DNA from: Thiobacillus thioparus DSM 505
GTDB lineage: Bacteria > Pseudomonadota > Gammaproteobacteria > Burkholderiales > Thiobacillaceae
Direction of reading: 5' to 3'
Length of the DNA: 64,000 bases
NCBI RefSeq assembly: GCF_000373385.1
Contig: NZ_KB891317.1
Location: forward strand, 267,755 to 331,754
Shown here: positions 47,674 through 56,631 of the stretch, one piece after another
Position numbering within the stretch: the first letter of the stretch is position 1
Layout: each line of letters opens with the position of its first letter
Program-made: the position numbers and the translations under genes
Notes under the pieces: generated by a model
Told to the model about the DNA's origin: nothing
The model's input: the letters and a program-made list of their open reading frames with translations, nothing else
Databases searched by the model: none

Positions 47674-48162
47674 TCAGGCTGCTGCCAGGGGCTTGCCCTT
47701 GCTGGCAGCAACGGACTGGCCGGCCTGGTCGTACAGGCCGTTCTGATTGGTCGCGGCGTGGACCAGTACATTGAGCGCCTGGCGGGTGGAGGCCAGACGC
47801 ATATCGATCAGCGTGCCGATACGCTGATTCAGGGCGCGCGCCTGTTGCTCCATGTCGCACAGCTGCTGCCAGCGTGCGAGATGTTGGGGCTGACCATGCT
47901 GGGTCAGCCAGGTACCCATGCCGGCGAGATCGGGTGTGTAACCGGCGGCCTGCAGTTCGACATAGCGCTCGCGCGCGAGGTTGCTGAGCGTTTGCAGCTG
48001 TGCGAGTTTGGAGGCGTTCAGCGGCGCCAGGCGATCGGCCTCGCCGTCCACCAGTGCGCGTTCCTCTTCGCCCATGACATTCAGCAGGGCTTGCCAGAGT
48101 GTGCTCTCCACCGCCAGTTTGGCGATCAGGGCCGGGCGGGAGGACGGATCACTTGGCGACAT
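47674..48162 (-). CDS. flgN: flagellar export chaperone FlgN
   Basis: A 162-aa helical protein that escorts the hook-filament junction proteins FlgK and FlgL to the export gate. It has the usual FlgN pattern: a first helix (LAVESTLWQALLNVMGEEERALVDGEADRL), a long central coiled coil and a disordered Ala/Lys end (ASKGKPLAAA). It overlaps flgM by 14 bases on the minus strand, the normal pairing. The clients flgK and flgL are 9 kb away on the other strand. Confidence 0.88.
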   Translation of the reverse strand: MSPSDPSSRPALIAKLAVESTLWQALLNVMGEEERALVDGEADRLAPLNASKLAQLQTLSNLARERYVELQAAGYTPDLAGMGTWLTQHGQPQHLARWQQLCDMEQQARALNQRIGTLIDMRLASTRQALNVLVHAATNQNGLYDQAGQSVAASKGKPLAAA

Positions 48163-48445
48163 GGAGCATTTCCTTGACCGAATTGAGCAGGTTTTCCGCG
48201 ATGTTCCCGGTATTGATGGTGTATTCCCCGCGGGTGATGGCCTGCTTGATGCTGTCCACGCGTGCGCGGTCGACGACCGGAATCGCCGCCAGTTGCGATT
48301 CCAGCTGTTTCAGCTGGAGGGCGCGCGGGCTTAGGTTGACATCCGTCTTCTGGGCGTCGGCAGGCTTGGCGTCTTCGGCCTTGCCGGTACGGGTTTCGAC
48401 GGAATTCGGCAGGGTGATCGGTTTCAGGCCGGGATCGATTTTCAT
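48149..48445 (-). CDS. flgM: negative regulator of flagellin synthesis FlgM (anti-sigma-28)
   Basis: A 98-aa, largely disordered protein. The N-terminal half is rich in Pro, Lys and Asp; the C-terminal half has the FliA-binding helices (RARVDSIKQAITRGEYTINTGNIAENLLNSV). FlgM holds FliA inactive until the hook is complete and it is then exported. The stop lies inside flgN. About 100 bases separate its start from flgA on the same strand; the A-run and CCCGAT there may belong to a promoter, but the fit is poor. Confidence 0.93.
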   Translation of the reverse strand: MKIDPGLKPITLPNSVETRTGKAEDAKPADAQKTDVNLSPRALQLKQLESQLAAIPVVDRARVDSIKQAITRGEYTINTGNIAENLLNSVKEMLHVAK

Positions 48446-48543
48446 GGCAGTTTCCTGATCGGGCAGGTGCTCGGTTTTTTAAGCTAACTCAGTAACGTCA
48501 ATTTACGGATTTTCTGAAGTCTGCCCGATTTAATCTACCCGAT

Positions 48544-49260
48544 TTAGAAGGCGACGACCACCTGCTGGCCGTCCTGCGCCACGCCACTGACCACTTCGCC
48601 GGAAGGGGTTTTCACTCGGACCCGGTCGCCCCGACTGGCGTTGGCCAGCGCCTGGCCTTCGCTCTGGATGGAAAAGCCCGGTCCGTTCATCACCAGGCGG
48701 GTGCTCTGCCCCTGCTGCACGGCGAGCGGGGCGCGCAGCAGCGCGTTGCGCAGCGGCGCTCCGGCTGCCACACCCGATACCGTGCGATATCCCTTCAGGT
48801 CGTCGGCATTGGTGACGACGTCGGCCGGCAGGCTGCCCAGATCGCCTTCGCGCAGCGCGAGGTCGGCTGCGCTCAGGATGTGGTTGGCGGGCAGCGGCTC
48901 GCGGGTCACGACGTATGACCCCATCACGCGAATCTGCGCCGCCAGATAGACCGTCCACCGGCTGGGCGCCAGGCAGCGCACGCCGATCGTGGTTTTCCCC
49001 ATGCTGCGGCTGCCGGTGGGCTGGAAGGCGTCGAATGCGGAACAGGCTGGCAGCGCGGCGCGCGGCGCGGCAACCTGGATTGTCACCTTGCCGGGCAGGC
49101 CGGCGGTCTGTTTCTTCAGGAACTGCTCGGCGTGCGCCTGGATGGCGGCCGGGTCCTGTAGGTCCGCTGCGGGGGCCACGGCGGGCAGAACCAGGCCGGC
49201 CACGAATGCCACACCGGCTCCCAGGCGGCCTGCCAGGGTCCGGCTACGTTTGAAGGCCAT
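48544..49260 (-). CDS. flgA: flagellar P-ring assembly chaperone FlgA
   Basis: A 238-aa periplasmic protein needed for assembly of FlgI around the rod. A signal peptide (LAGRLGAGVAFVAGLVLPAVAPAAD) is followed by an N-terminal domain with two Cys (LPACSAF and GVRCLAP) and the SAF-type C-terminal domain: VVTREPLPANHILSAADLALREGD and RGDRVRVKTPSGEVVSGVA. ATG 49260 has AAGGAG 6 bases upstream. It is divergent from flgB, sharing a 171-base control region. Confidence 0.95.
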   Translation of the reverse strand: MAFKRSRTLAGRLGAGVAFVAGLVLPAVAPAADLQDPAAIQAHAEQFLKKQTAGLPGKVTIQVAAPRAALPACSAFDAFQPTGSRSMGKTTIGVRCLAPSRWTVYLAAQIRVMGSYVVTREPLPANHILSAADLALREGDLGSLPADVVTNADDLKGYRTVSGVAAGAPLRNALLRAPLAVQQGQSTRLVMNGPGFSIQSEGQALANASRGDRVRVKTPSGEVVSGVAQDGQQVVVAF

Positions 49261-49431
49261 GTCGACTCCTTGGCTCGGTTTCTCACACTGCTGCATTGTA
49301 GGGAGCGTTGCCCCATCTTAAACGGCGAAATGAACGGGCTTTGTGCCCTTTATCGTTCGATTGAATGGACAGGCGAGTACCTAGGATGCAGTCATCGCAA
49401 AAAGGCTTTGCGGCAGAAAGAGGTGAAAACC

Positions 49432-49839
49432 ATGCTGAACCGGCTTGATGACATGCTGAATTTCAACACCCAGGCGCTACGCATACGCGAGCAGCGCCAG
49501 CAGGTGCTGGCTTCCAATATCGCCAACGCCGACACGCCGAACTACAAGGCGCGCGACCTGGATTTCAAGGCCGCCCTGCAGAGCGCGTTGCAGGGCACGT
49601 CCGCGACCGACGGTACGGCGCTGGCCACCACGGCCCCCGGCCATCTGGCGGGCAACCCGGGCGTGGCGGCGGAAGCCGGGTTGCTGTACCGCACGCCGGC
49701 CCAGGGCAGCGTCGACGGCAACACGGTGAACATGGATGCCGAACGCGCCGCCTTCGCCGACAACGCCGTTCACTACGAATTCAATCTGACCCGGATCACG
49801 CAGCAGATCAAAAGCATGATGGCTGCGATCCAAGGCTAG
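49432..49839 (+). CDS. flgB: flagellar basal-body rod protein FlgB
   Basis: A 135-aa proximal rod subunit. MLNFNTQALRIREQRQQVLASNIANADTPNYKARDLDF holds the rod-protein signature (ASNIANADTPNYKA), and the C-terminal helix FNLTRITQQIKSMMAAIQG packs in the coaxial D0 layer. GAGGTG lies 8 bases before the ATG. It is the first gene of the long flgB-flgL run. Confidence 0.96.
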   Translation: MLNRLDDMLNFNTQALRIREQRQQVLASNIANADTPNYKARDLDFKAALQSALQGTSATDGTALATTAPGHLAGNPGVAAEAGLLYRTPAQGSVDGNTVNMDAERAAFADNAVHYEFNLTRITQQIKSMMAAIQG

Positions 49840-49857
49840 GGATAGGGAGCATAACGC

Positions 49858-50262
49858 ATGTCACTGTCCAATATCTTCAACGTCGCCGGCTCGGCCATGA
49901 ACGCCCAGTCGCAGCGATTGAATACCGTCGCCAGCAATCTGGCCAACGCCGACAGCGCAACCAGCGCCGATGGCACGCCCTACAAGGCCAAGCAGGTCGT
50001 GTTCGCCGCCACGCCGGTGGGCGAGAACGGCGCGACCGGGGTGAACGTGGCTGCGGTGGTCGAGGATCAGTCACCGATGAAGCAGGTGTACGACCCCAAG
50101 AATCCGCTCGCCGACGAGAAAGGCTACGTGACCATGCCCAACGTCAATGTGGTGGAGGAAATGGTCAACATGATCTCCGCCTCGCGCTCGTACCAGTCCA
50201 ACGTGGACATGATGAACACCGCCAAGACCCTGCTGCTCAAGACTCTGAGCCTGGGACAGTAA
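49858..50262 (+). CDS. flgC: flagellar basal-body rod protein FlgC
   Basis: A 134-aa proximal rod subunit. The N-terminal helix [28 protein letters not shown] carries the signature, with [11 protein letters not shown] next, and the C-terminal [31 protein letters not shown] closes the D0 coil. It follows flgB by 18 bases. Confidence 0.96.
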   Translation: MSLSNIFNVAGSAMNAQSQRLNTVASNLANADSATSADGTPYKAKQVVFAATPVGENGATGVNVAAVVEDQSPMKQVYDPKNPLADEKGYVTMPNVNVVEEMVNMISASRSYQSNVDMMNTAKTLLLKTLSLGQ

Positions 50263-50287
50263 ACAGCAGCGATAACGAGGAACAACC

Positions 50288-50953
50288 ATGAGCACCGTAC
50301 AAGACACCAGTAGTGTAAACAGCCTGTTTGGCGCAAGCGCATCCACGTCCTCGAAGAGCAGCGTGGCGGATACGCAGAACCGCTTCCTGAGCCTGCTGGT
50401 GGCCCAGATGAAGAATCAGGATCCGCTTAATCCGCTCGACAACGCGCAGGTGACCAGCCAGATGGCCCAGCTCAGCACGGTACAGGGCATCGAGAACATG
50501 AACAGCAGCCTGCAGGCGATGGCCGCCAGTCTGGGCACCAACCAGATGTCGCAGGCCGCCAGCCTGATCGGGCGGACAGTCCTGGTTCCGGGCGATGCGA
50601 TCAGCCCGGCCCAACTCGAGAACGTCATGGGATTCGACCTGTCGCGTCCCGCCGACAAGGTCACGGCCAGCATCTACGACGCATCGGGCTCCCTGGTGCG
50701 CAAACTGACCCTGGGTTCGCGCGAGGCGGGTGTGAACGTGGTGGCGTGGGATGGCCTGACGGACAGTGGGACGACCGCGCCTACGGGCAAGTACAGCTTC
50801 AAGATCGATGCCGTCCAGGGCGGCCAGGCAATCGACAGCACCGCCCTGAACCTGGGGACGGTCAACAGTGTTTCGCAGAATAGCCAGGGCGTGCAGTTGA
50901 ACCTGGCGGGCAATACGAATGTGGGGTATGCCGATATCCGGCAGATTTTCTGA
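50288..50953 (+). CDS. flgD: flagellar hook assembly scaffold FlgD
   Basis: A 221-aa hook cap protein. NRFLSLLVAQMKNQDPLNPLDNAQVTSQMAQLSTVQGIE is the conserved N-terminal segment. A tudor-like and a fibronectin-like part follow (ISPAQLENVMGF and AGVNVVAWDGLTDSGTTAPTGKYSF). It is removed when hook growth ends. It lies between the rod genes and flgE, as usual. Confidence 0.95.
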   Translation: MSTVQDTSSVNSLFGASASTSSKSSVADTQNRFLSLLVAQMKNQDPLNPLDNAQVTSQMAQLSTVQGIENMNSSLQAMAASLGTNQMSQAASLIGRTVLVPGDAISPAQLENVMGFDLSRPADKVTASIYDASGSLVRKLTLGSREAGVNVVAWDGLTDSGTTAPTGKYSFKIDAVQGGQAIDSTALNLGTVNSVSQNSQGVQLNLAGNTNVGYADIRQIF

Positions 50954-51009
50954 GTAGTTCGAGTCGGCGTGCCGGATAAGCCGCCAGCCATCATCACAAG
51001 GAGCAGAAC

Positions 51010-52236
51010 ATGAGTTTTCAGCAAGGATTGAGCGGACTCAACGCCGCCGCAAAGAACCTGGACGTCATCGGCAATAACGTAGCCAACTCGAGCACGGTCG
51101 GATTCAAGCAGTCCCAGGCCCAGTTCGCCGACGTCTACGCCAACTCCCTGACGGGTGCCGGCGGCTCCAACGTCGGCATCGGCACCAAAGTTTCGCAGGT
51201 GACCCAGCAGTTCACCCAGGGCAACATCACATCCACCAACAATCCGCTGGATATGGCCATCAACGGCGGCGGCTTCTTCCGCATGGACACCAATGGCGAG
51301 ATCGCCTACCAGCGCAACGGCCAGTTCCAACTCGACAAGAGCGGCTACATCGTCAACCCGACCGGGGCCAAGCTGACCGGCTATACGGCGAATGCGAGCG
51401 GCGTACTGTCGGTCGGCGCACCGTCGCCGATCCGGATCAATACGGCCGACCTGGTGCCGAACATCACCACGGACGTGACCGCCGTGCTCAACCTGGATTC
51501 GGGCAGCACGCCGATCGACGGAACCGTCACGCCGTTCAACATGAACGACCCGACCACCTTCCACAATTCGACCGCGGTATCGGTCTACGACAGCCTGGGC
51601 AATTCCCAGACGCTGCAAACCTACTATGTGAAAAGGCCGTCCGGCGCCTGGGATGTATATGCGGCCAACGACGGAACCCAGATCGGCGCGGGCCCGGTCG
51701 CCACGCTCAACTTCAACGCCAGCGGTGCCCTGACGACCGCGATGCCGCTTGCGGCCATCAACGTGCCGGCCACGGCAACGGGTGCGACCTCGCCTTTCCC
51801 TGTCACCTTCGATTACACCGGCACCACCCAGTTCGGCTCCGCGTTCAGCGTCAACACGCTGGATCAGAACGGCTATACCTCGGGCCGCCTGGCCGGCTTC
51901 AACGTCGGCTCCGATGGCGTGGTCCTGGGCCGCTATACCAACGGTCAGTCGGCCGTGCTGGGCCAGGTGGTGCTGGCGAATTTCTCCAACCCCAACGGCC
52001 TGCAGCAGATGGGCAACAACATGTGGACCGAATCCTCGACCTCGGGTTCGCCGCTGGTCGGCACGCCCAATTCGGGCAGCCTGGGCGTGTTGCAGTCGTC
52101 TGCAGTGGAAGATTCCAACGTCGACCTCACCGCCGAGCTGGTCAACATGATCACCGCGCAACGGGTGTACCAGGCCAATGCGCAGACCATCAAGACCCAG
52201 GATGCGGTGATGCAGACCCTGGTCAACCTGCGTTGA
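51010..52236 (+). CDS. flgE: flagellar hook protein FlgE
   Basis: A 408-aa hook subunit of ordinary length. FQQGLSGLNAAAKNLDVIGNNVANSSTVGFKQSQAQF is the N-terminal D0 segment, NPLDMAINGGGFFRM the D1 motif, and VDLTAELVNMITAQRVYQANAQTIKTQDAVMQ the C-terminal D0 coil. The middle region holds the exposed beta domains (residues about 150-290). Confidence 0.96.
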   Translation: MSFQQGLSGLNAAAKNLDVIGNNVANSSTVGFKQSQAQFADVYANSLTGAGGSNVGIGTKVSQVTQQFTQGNITSTNNPLDMAINGGGFFRMDTNGEIAYQRNGQFQLDKSGYIVNPTGAKLTGYTANASGVLSVGAPSPIRINTADLVPNITTDVTAVLNLDSGSTPIDGTVTPFNMNDPTTFHNSTAVSVYDSLGNSQTLQTYYVKRPSGAWDVYAANDGTQIGAGPVATLNFNASGALTTAMPLAAINVPATATGATSPFPVTFDYTGTTQFGSAFSVNTLDQNGYTSGRLAGFNVGSDGVVLGRYTNGQSAVLGQVVLANFSNPNGLQQMGNNMWTESSTSGSPLVGTPNSGSLGVLQSSAVEDSNVDLTAELVNMITAQRVYQANAQTIKTQDAVMQTLVNLR

Positions 52237-52261
52237 TGCAGTGAGCGTTTAAGGAGGCCGC

Positions 52262-53002
52262 ATGGACCGTCTCATCTACACCGCCATGACCGGCGCGAAG
52301 CACGCGCTGGAGCAGCAGGCGACCACGTCGAACAACCTGGCGAACGCGACCACCACGGGTTTCCGTGCGCAGATCGACCAGTTCCGCGCGGTGCCGGTGC
52401 AGGGAGCGATCCTACCGACCCGGGCGTTCGTGGTCGACTCCACCACCGGCAGCGATTTCCGTTCCGGCGCGATCCAGCAGACCGGCCGCGAGCTCGACGT
52501 GGCGGTGCAGGGCGACGGCTGGATCGTGGTGCAGGCGGCCGACGGCAACGAAGCCTACACCCGCAACGGCAGCCTGAAGCTGGACGAGAACGGTGTGCTG
52601 CAGACCCATGACGGCCTCAACGTCATGGGCGACGGTGGCCCCCTGTCCATCCCGCCGGGCCGCAATGTCGCCATCGGCAAGGACGGCACGATCTCGCTGG
52701 TGCCCGACGGCTCCGCCGCCACCGGCCTGACCTCGGTGGGCCGCCTGAAGCTGGTGAATCCACCCACGGCGGACCTGGTGCGCGGCGACGATGGCCTGTT
52801 CCGCATGAAGGATGGTCAGACAGCGGAAGCCGATCCCAACGTGAAGGTGGTCAGCGGCGCGCTCGAATCGAGCAACGTCAACGTTGTCGACGCCATGGTC
52901 AACATGATCTCGCTGGCCCGCTCGTTCGACATGAACATGAAGCTGCTGCAGAACGCAGAGAGCAACGACAGCAAGGCCGGCCAGCTGCTGTCGATGAACT
53001 GA
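52262..53002 (+). CDS. flgF: flagellar basal-body rod protein FlgF
   Basis: A 246-aa proximal rod protein. [37 protein letters not shown] is the FlgF start. The central [17 protein letters not shown] is shared with FlgG, and the C-terminal coil is [35 protein letters not shown] lies 4-5 bases before the ATG. Confidence 0.96.
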   Translation: MDRLIYTAMTGAKHALEQQATTSNNLANATTTGFRAQIDQFRAVPVQGAILPTRAFVVDSTTGSDFRSGAIQQTGRELDVAVQGDGWIVVQAADGNEAYTRNGSLKLDENGVLQTHDGLNVMGDGGPLSIPPGRNVAIGKDGTISLVPDGSAATGLTSVGRLKLVNPPTADLVRGDDGLFRMKDGQTAEADPNVKVVSGALESSNVNVVDAMVNMISLARSFDMNMKLLQNAESNDSKAGQLLSMN

Positions 53003-53027
53003 TCCCGTAATTCTTGAAGGAACCGAC

Positions 53028-53810
53028 ATGATTCGCTCACTGTGGATTGCCAAAACCGGTCTGGATGCGCAGCAGACGCAAATGGACGTGATTTCCAACA
53101 ACCTCGCCAACGTCAGCACCAGCGGGTTCAAGCGCGCGCGCGCGGTGTTCGAGGATCTGCTGTACCAGACCATTCGCCAGCCCGGCGCGCAGTCGTCCGA
53201 GCAGACGCAGCTGCCCTCCGGCCTGCAGATCGGCACCGGCGTGAAAACGGTGGCCACCGAGCGCATCTTCACGCAGGGGAATCTGCAGCAGACCGGCAAC
53301 GCCAAGGATGTGGCGATCCAGGGCAACGGTTTCTTCCAGGTGCTGATGCCGGACGGCACGACTTCCTACACGCGCGACGGCTCCTTCCAGGCCGATTCCA
53401 ATGGCCAATTGGTGACGTCCAGCGGCTACGCGGTCCAACCGGCCATCACCATTCCGCCCGACACGCAGACCCTGACCATCGGACGCGACGGTACGGTGTC
53501 GGTGCAGCAGGCGGGCTCGTCCACGCCGGTGACCGTCGGCACCCTGCAACTGGCGATGTTCGTCAACCCCGCCGGCCTGCAGAGCCTGGGCGAGAATCTC
53601 TATGCCGAAACCGCCGCATCGGGCACGCCGAGTTCCAACGCACCCGGCAGCAACGGTGCTGGCACGCTCAATCAGGGTTACGTCGAAACTTCGAACGTCA
53701 ACGTGGTGGAAGAGATGGTCAACATGATCCAGACCCAGCGCGCGTACGAGATCAACAGCAAGGCGATCACGACATCCGACCAGATGTTGCAGCGCCTGAC
53801 CCAGCTCTGA
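53028..53810 (+). CDS. flgG: flagellar distal rod protein FlgG
   Basis: A 260-aa distal rod subunit of the family's standard length. [47 protein letters not shown] is the typical FlgG start, [15 protein letters not shown] follows, and the end is [31 protein letters not shown]. It follows flgF by 25 bases. Confidence 0.97.
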   Translation: MIRSLWIAKTGLDAQQTQMDVISNNLANVSTSGFKRARAVFEDLLYQTIRQPGAQSSEQTQLPSGLQIGTGVKTVATERIFTQGNLQQTGNAKDVAIQGNGFFQVLMPDGTTSYTRDGSFQADSNGQLVTSSGYAVQPAITIPPDTQTLTIGRDGTVSVQQAGSSTPVTVGTLQLAMFVNPAGLQSLGENLYAETAASGTPSSNAPGSNGAGTLNQGYVETSNVNVVEEMVNMIQTQRAYEINSKAITTSDQMLQRLTQL

Positions 53811-53818
53811 GGTTTGCC

Positions 53819-54487
53819 ATGAAGATGTCGCGTATCGTGGGATGTGCGGGGATGCTGCTGGGGCTGGCAGGTTGCGGCACCACGCCGTCGTCCATCATCC
53901 AGCAGCCCACCACGGCGCGTCCGCAGGCGCTGCCCACCCAGGCAGCCGGCAATGGCGCCATCTACCAGGTCGCTTCCTACACCCCCATGTTCGAAGACCG
54001 GCGCGCGCGCCACGTCGGCGACGTGCTGACCATCGTCATCAACGAGAAGACGCAGGCCGGCAAGAAGGCGTCGTCCAATGGGGCGAAAACCGGCGCGGTC
54101 GATTCGTCGATCAGCGCCGTCGCCGGGTTGCCGCTCAAGACCTTCCAAGGCGCCGGCGTGAAGGCCGATTCGTCGACCTCATACGACGACAAGTCGGCAA
54201 TCGACTCCAGCAATCTCTTTACCGGAAACATCACCGTCACCGTGACCGAGGTGCTGCCGAACGGCAATCTGGTGGTCGCCGGCGAGAAGCAGATCGCGCT
54301 CGACAAGAGCACCGAATATGTCCGTCTGTCCGGTGTGATACAGCCCGATACTATCCAGGCGGGCAATACCGTGTCGTCGGCCAAGGTGGCTGACGCGCGC
54401 ATCGAATACCGTTCCAGCGCCAAGTTCGACTCGGCTGAAGTGATGGGCTGGCTGGCGCGCTTCTTCCTCAGTTTCATTCCCTTGTAA
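53819..54487 (+). CDS. flgH: flagellar L-ring protein FlgH
   Basis: A 222-aa outer-membrane lipoprotein that forms the L ring. The signal peptide ends LGLAGC, with Cys21 for lipidation. YTPMFEDRRARHVGDVLTIVINEKTQAGKK and GNITVTVTEVLPNGNLVVAGEKQIAL are the family motifs, and it ends WLARFFLSFIPL. ATG 53819 starts 8 bases after flgG; flgI follows at once. Confidence 0.96.
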   Translation: MKMSRIVGCAGMLLGLAGCGTTPSSIIQQPTTARPQALPTQAAGNGAIYQVASYTPMFEDRRARHVGDVLTIVINEKTQAGKKASSNGAKTGAVDSSISAVAGLPLKTFQGAGVKADSSTSYDDKSAIDSSNLFTGNITVTVTEVLPNGNLVVAGEKQIALDKSTEYVRLSGVIQPDTIQAGNTVSSAKVADARIEYRSSAKFDSAEVMGWLARFFLSFIPL

Positions 54488-54499
54488 ATGGTGGCCCTC

Positions 54500-55597
54500 A
54501 TGAGGATTTCGTCTCTGTTTCTGCTGGCTGCGCTTGTGCTGAGCAGCGCCGCGCAGGCCGAACGCATCAAGGACATTGCTGCCATCCAGGGGGTGCGCGT
54601 CAACCAGCTGGTGGGCTACGGCCTGGTGGTGGGCCTCGACGGCACGGGCGACCAGACCACGCAGACGCCGTTCACCACCCAGAGCATCACCAACATGCTG
54701 ATGCAGATGGGTGTCAACCTGCCGCCCGGCACCAACATGCAGTTGAAGAACGTGGCGGCGGTGATGGTGACCGCCGATCTGCCGCCGTTTGCCCAGGCCG
54801 GACAGGCCATCGATATCACGGTGTCGTCGATGGGCAACGCCAAGAGCCTGCGCGGCGGCACGCTGGTGATGACGCCGCTGAAGGGCGCCGACGGCCAGGT
54901 CTACGCGATGGCCCAGGGCAACCTCGTGGTCAGCGGCGCCGGCGCGTCGGCCAGCGGCAGCAAGGTGCAGATCAACCATCTGAGCGTGGGGCGCATCCCG
55001 AGCGGCGCGACTGTGGAACGCAGCGTCGCCACGGTGCTGGGCGCATCCGGCACCATCAATCTTGAACTGATGCAAAGCGATTTCACCACGGCCAGCCGTG
55101 TGGTCGATGCGGTGAACGCCCGCTTCGGCAAGGACACCGCGCGTGCGCTGAACGGGCGCGTGATCCAGGTGAGGACGCCGGTGGGAGACGATGCACGCGT
55201 GACCTTCCTGGGCGCGATCGAAAGCCTCGACGTCAACCCGGCCCAGGCCATGGCCAAGGTCATCATCAATGCGCGCACTGGTTCGGTGGTGATGAACCAG
55301 GCCGTCATGCTCGACCCCAGCGCGGTGTCGCACGGCAACCTGTCGGTGATCATCAATACCCAGCCGGTCATCAGTCAGCCTGCGCCGTTCTCGAAGGGCG
55401 AGACGGTGGTCACTTCGCAGTCGCAGATCGAGATCCGCCAGCAGCCAGGCGAAGTGATGCTGGTGAAGGGCAGCGCATCGCTCGCCGACGTGGTGAAAGC
55501 GCTGAACTCCATCGGCGCGACGCCGCAGGACCTGCTGGCGATCCTCCAGGCCCTGAAGGCGTCCGGCGCACTCCATGCGGAACTCGAGGTGATCTGA
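54500..55597 (+). CDS. flgI: flagellar P-ring protein FlgI
   Basis: A 365-aa periplasmic protein that forms the P ring in the peptidoglycan layer. A signal peptide ([21 protein letters not shown]) is followed by [31 protein letters not shown], the FlgI hallmark. ATG 54500 has GGTGG 5 bases upstream; ATG 54488, directly after the flgH stop, is in frame but has no ribosome site. FlgA, encoded on the other strand at 48.5 kb, is its chaperone. Confidence 0.95.
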   Translation: MRISSLFLLAALVLSSAAQAERIKDIAAIQGVRVNQLVGYGLVVGLDGTGDQTTQTPFTTQSITNMLMQMGVNLPPGTNMQLKNVAAVMVTADLPPFAQAGQAIDITVSSMGNAKSLRGGTLVMTPLKGADGQVYAMAQGNLVVSGAGASASGSKVQINHLSVGRIPSGATVERSVATVLGASGTINLELMQSDFTTASRVVDAVNARFGKDTARALNGRVIQVRTPVGDDARVTFLGAIESLDVNPAQAMAKVIINARTGSVVMNQAVMLDPSAVSHGNLSVIINTQPVISQPAPFSKGETVVTSQSQIEIRQQPGEVMLVKGSASLADVVKALNSIGATPQDLLAILQALKASGALHAELEVI

Positions 55598-55600
55598 AGA

Positions 55601-56551
55601 ATGATAGGCGGCGCCGACCTCACCTCCAAGTTCGCGCTCGACGTCCAGGGCGTCAACCAGCTCAAGCTGGAGGCCAAGCAGTCCTCGCCCGAGGCGCTGA
55701 AGGCGGCGGCGCAGCAGTTCGAGGCGGTGTTCATGAACATGCTGATGAAGAGCATGCGCGAAGCGTCGCCGCAGGACGGCATGTTCGACAGTGAACAGAC
55801 CCGCATGTACACCGCAATGCTCGACCAGCAGCTGACGCAGCAGCTTGCCAGCCGCGGGATCGGACTGGCCGACATGATGGTGCGCCAGCTTTCGCGCACC
55901 CTGAATGCACCTGGTGTCGACGGAGCGTCGTCCGATGGAGCCGCGCCGGCCGGCCTGCCGCTGAACGCCCCGCAAAAGGGAATGGAATTGAATGCCGCGC
56001 CGCTACGTGTCCAAGCGCCCGAGGAGTCGTCTGCGCCCGGCACGGCAACGCAAGCGGCAGCCCCGGTCGCCGCCCGCAGCGGGGATAACCCTCCCCATGT
56101 TGAGGCCTTCGTGCAGAAGCTGCTGCCGCATGCCCAGGCGGCGAGCGCCAGCAGCGGCATTCCCGCCAGCTTCATGATGGGCCAGGCCGCACTGGAAACC
56201 GGCTGGGGCCGCAGCGAAATCCGCGGAGCCGACGGCCAGAACAGCCATAACCTGTTCGGCATCAAGGCGGGCGGGTCGTGGAAAGGCCGCACCGTCGACA
56301 TCGTCACCACCGAATACGTCAACGGCAAGCCGCAGAAGCAGGTGGACACTTTCCGCGCCTACGACTCCTATGCCGACGCCTTCCGCGACTACGCCAACCT
56401 GCTGCGCGGTAATGCGCGCTACCAGAATGCGATCGCGCAAGGCCAGGATGCCGCCGGTTTCGCCCAAGGGCTGCAGCAGGCGGGCTACGCCACCGATCCA
56501 GGCTACGCCCAGAAGCTGATGGGCGTGATCCGGATGGTAGAAACGACCTGA
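55601..56551 (+). CDS. flgJ: flagellar rod cap and peptidoglycan hydrolase FlgJ
   Basis: A 316-aa two-domain protein. Residues 1-110 are the rod-scaffolding part (QFEAVFMNMLMKSMREASPQDGMFDSEQTRMYTAMLDQQL). A variable Pro/Ala linker follows. From about 165 there is a glucosaminidase domain that opens the cell wall for the rod: QAALETGWGRSEI with catalytic Glu, HNLFGIKAGGSWKG and TVDIVTTEYVNGK. It has the dual form known from Beta- and Gammaproteobacteria. It starts 3 bases after flgI. Confidence 0.95.
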   Translation: MIGGADLTSKFALDVQGVNQLKLEAKQSSPEALKAAAQQFEAVFMNMLMKSMREASPQDGMFDSEQTRMYTAMLDQQLTQQLASRGIGLADMMVRQLSRTLNAPGVDGASSDGAAPAGLPLNAPQKGMELNAAPLRVQAPEESSAPGTATQAAAPVAARSGDNPPHVEAFVQKLLPHAQAASASSGIPASFMMGQAALETGWGRSEIRGADGQNSHNLFGIKAGGSWKGRTVDIVTTEYVNGKPQKQVDTFRAYDSYADAFRDYANLLRGNARYQNAIAQGQDAAGFAQGLQQAGYATDPGYAQKLMGVIRMVETT

Positions 56552-56552
56552 C

Positions 56553-56579
56553 TCAAGAAAAGCACAGGCCGACCGATTC
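56553..56579 (+). promoter_or_regulatory. candidate sigma-28 (FliA) promoter for flgKL
   Basis: TCAA (56553-56556) and ACCGATTC (56572-56579) are spaced by 15 bases, the FliA layout TAAA/TCAA-N15-GCCGATAA, with five of eight -10 bases matching. It sits just after flgJ, with 52 bases to the flgK ATG. A late class promoter before flgKL is known in enteric bacteria. Confidence 0.35.
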
Positions 56580-56631
56580 ACCTATCAAGCGTATTTATAT
56601 TCCTTCCCTCATAACCTTGGCGACCAGATAG

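Noticed and set aside
48446..48490. FliA-like promoter before flgM (TAAA, 14 bases, CCCGATCA)
   Set aside because: The spacing is one short and the -10 box ends only about 10 bases before the flgM ATG, leaving almost no leader for the ribosome.
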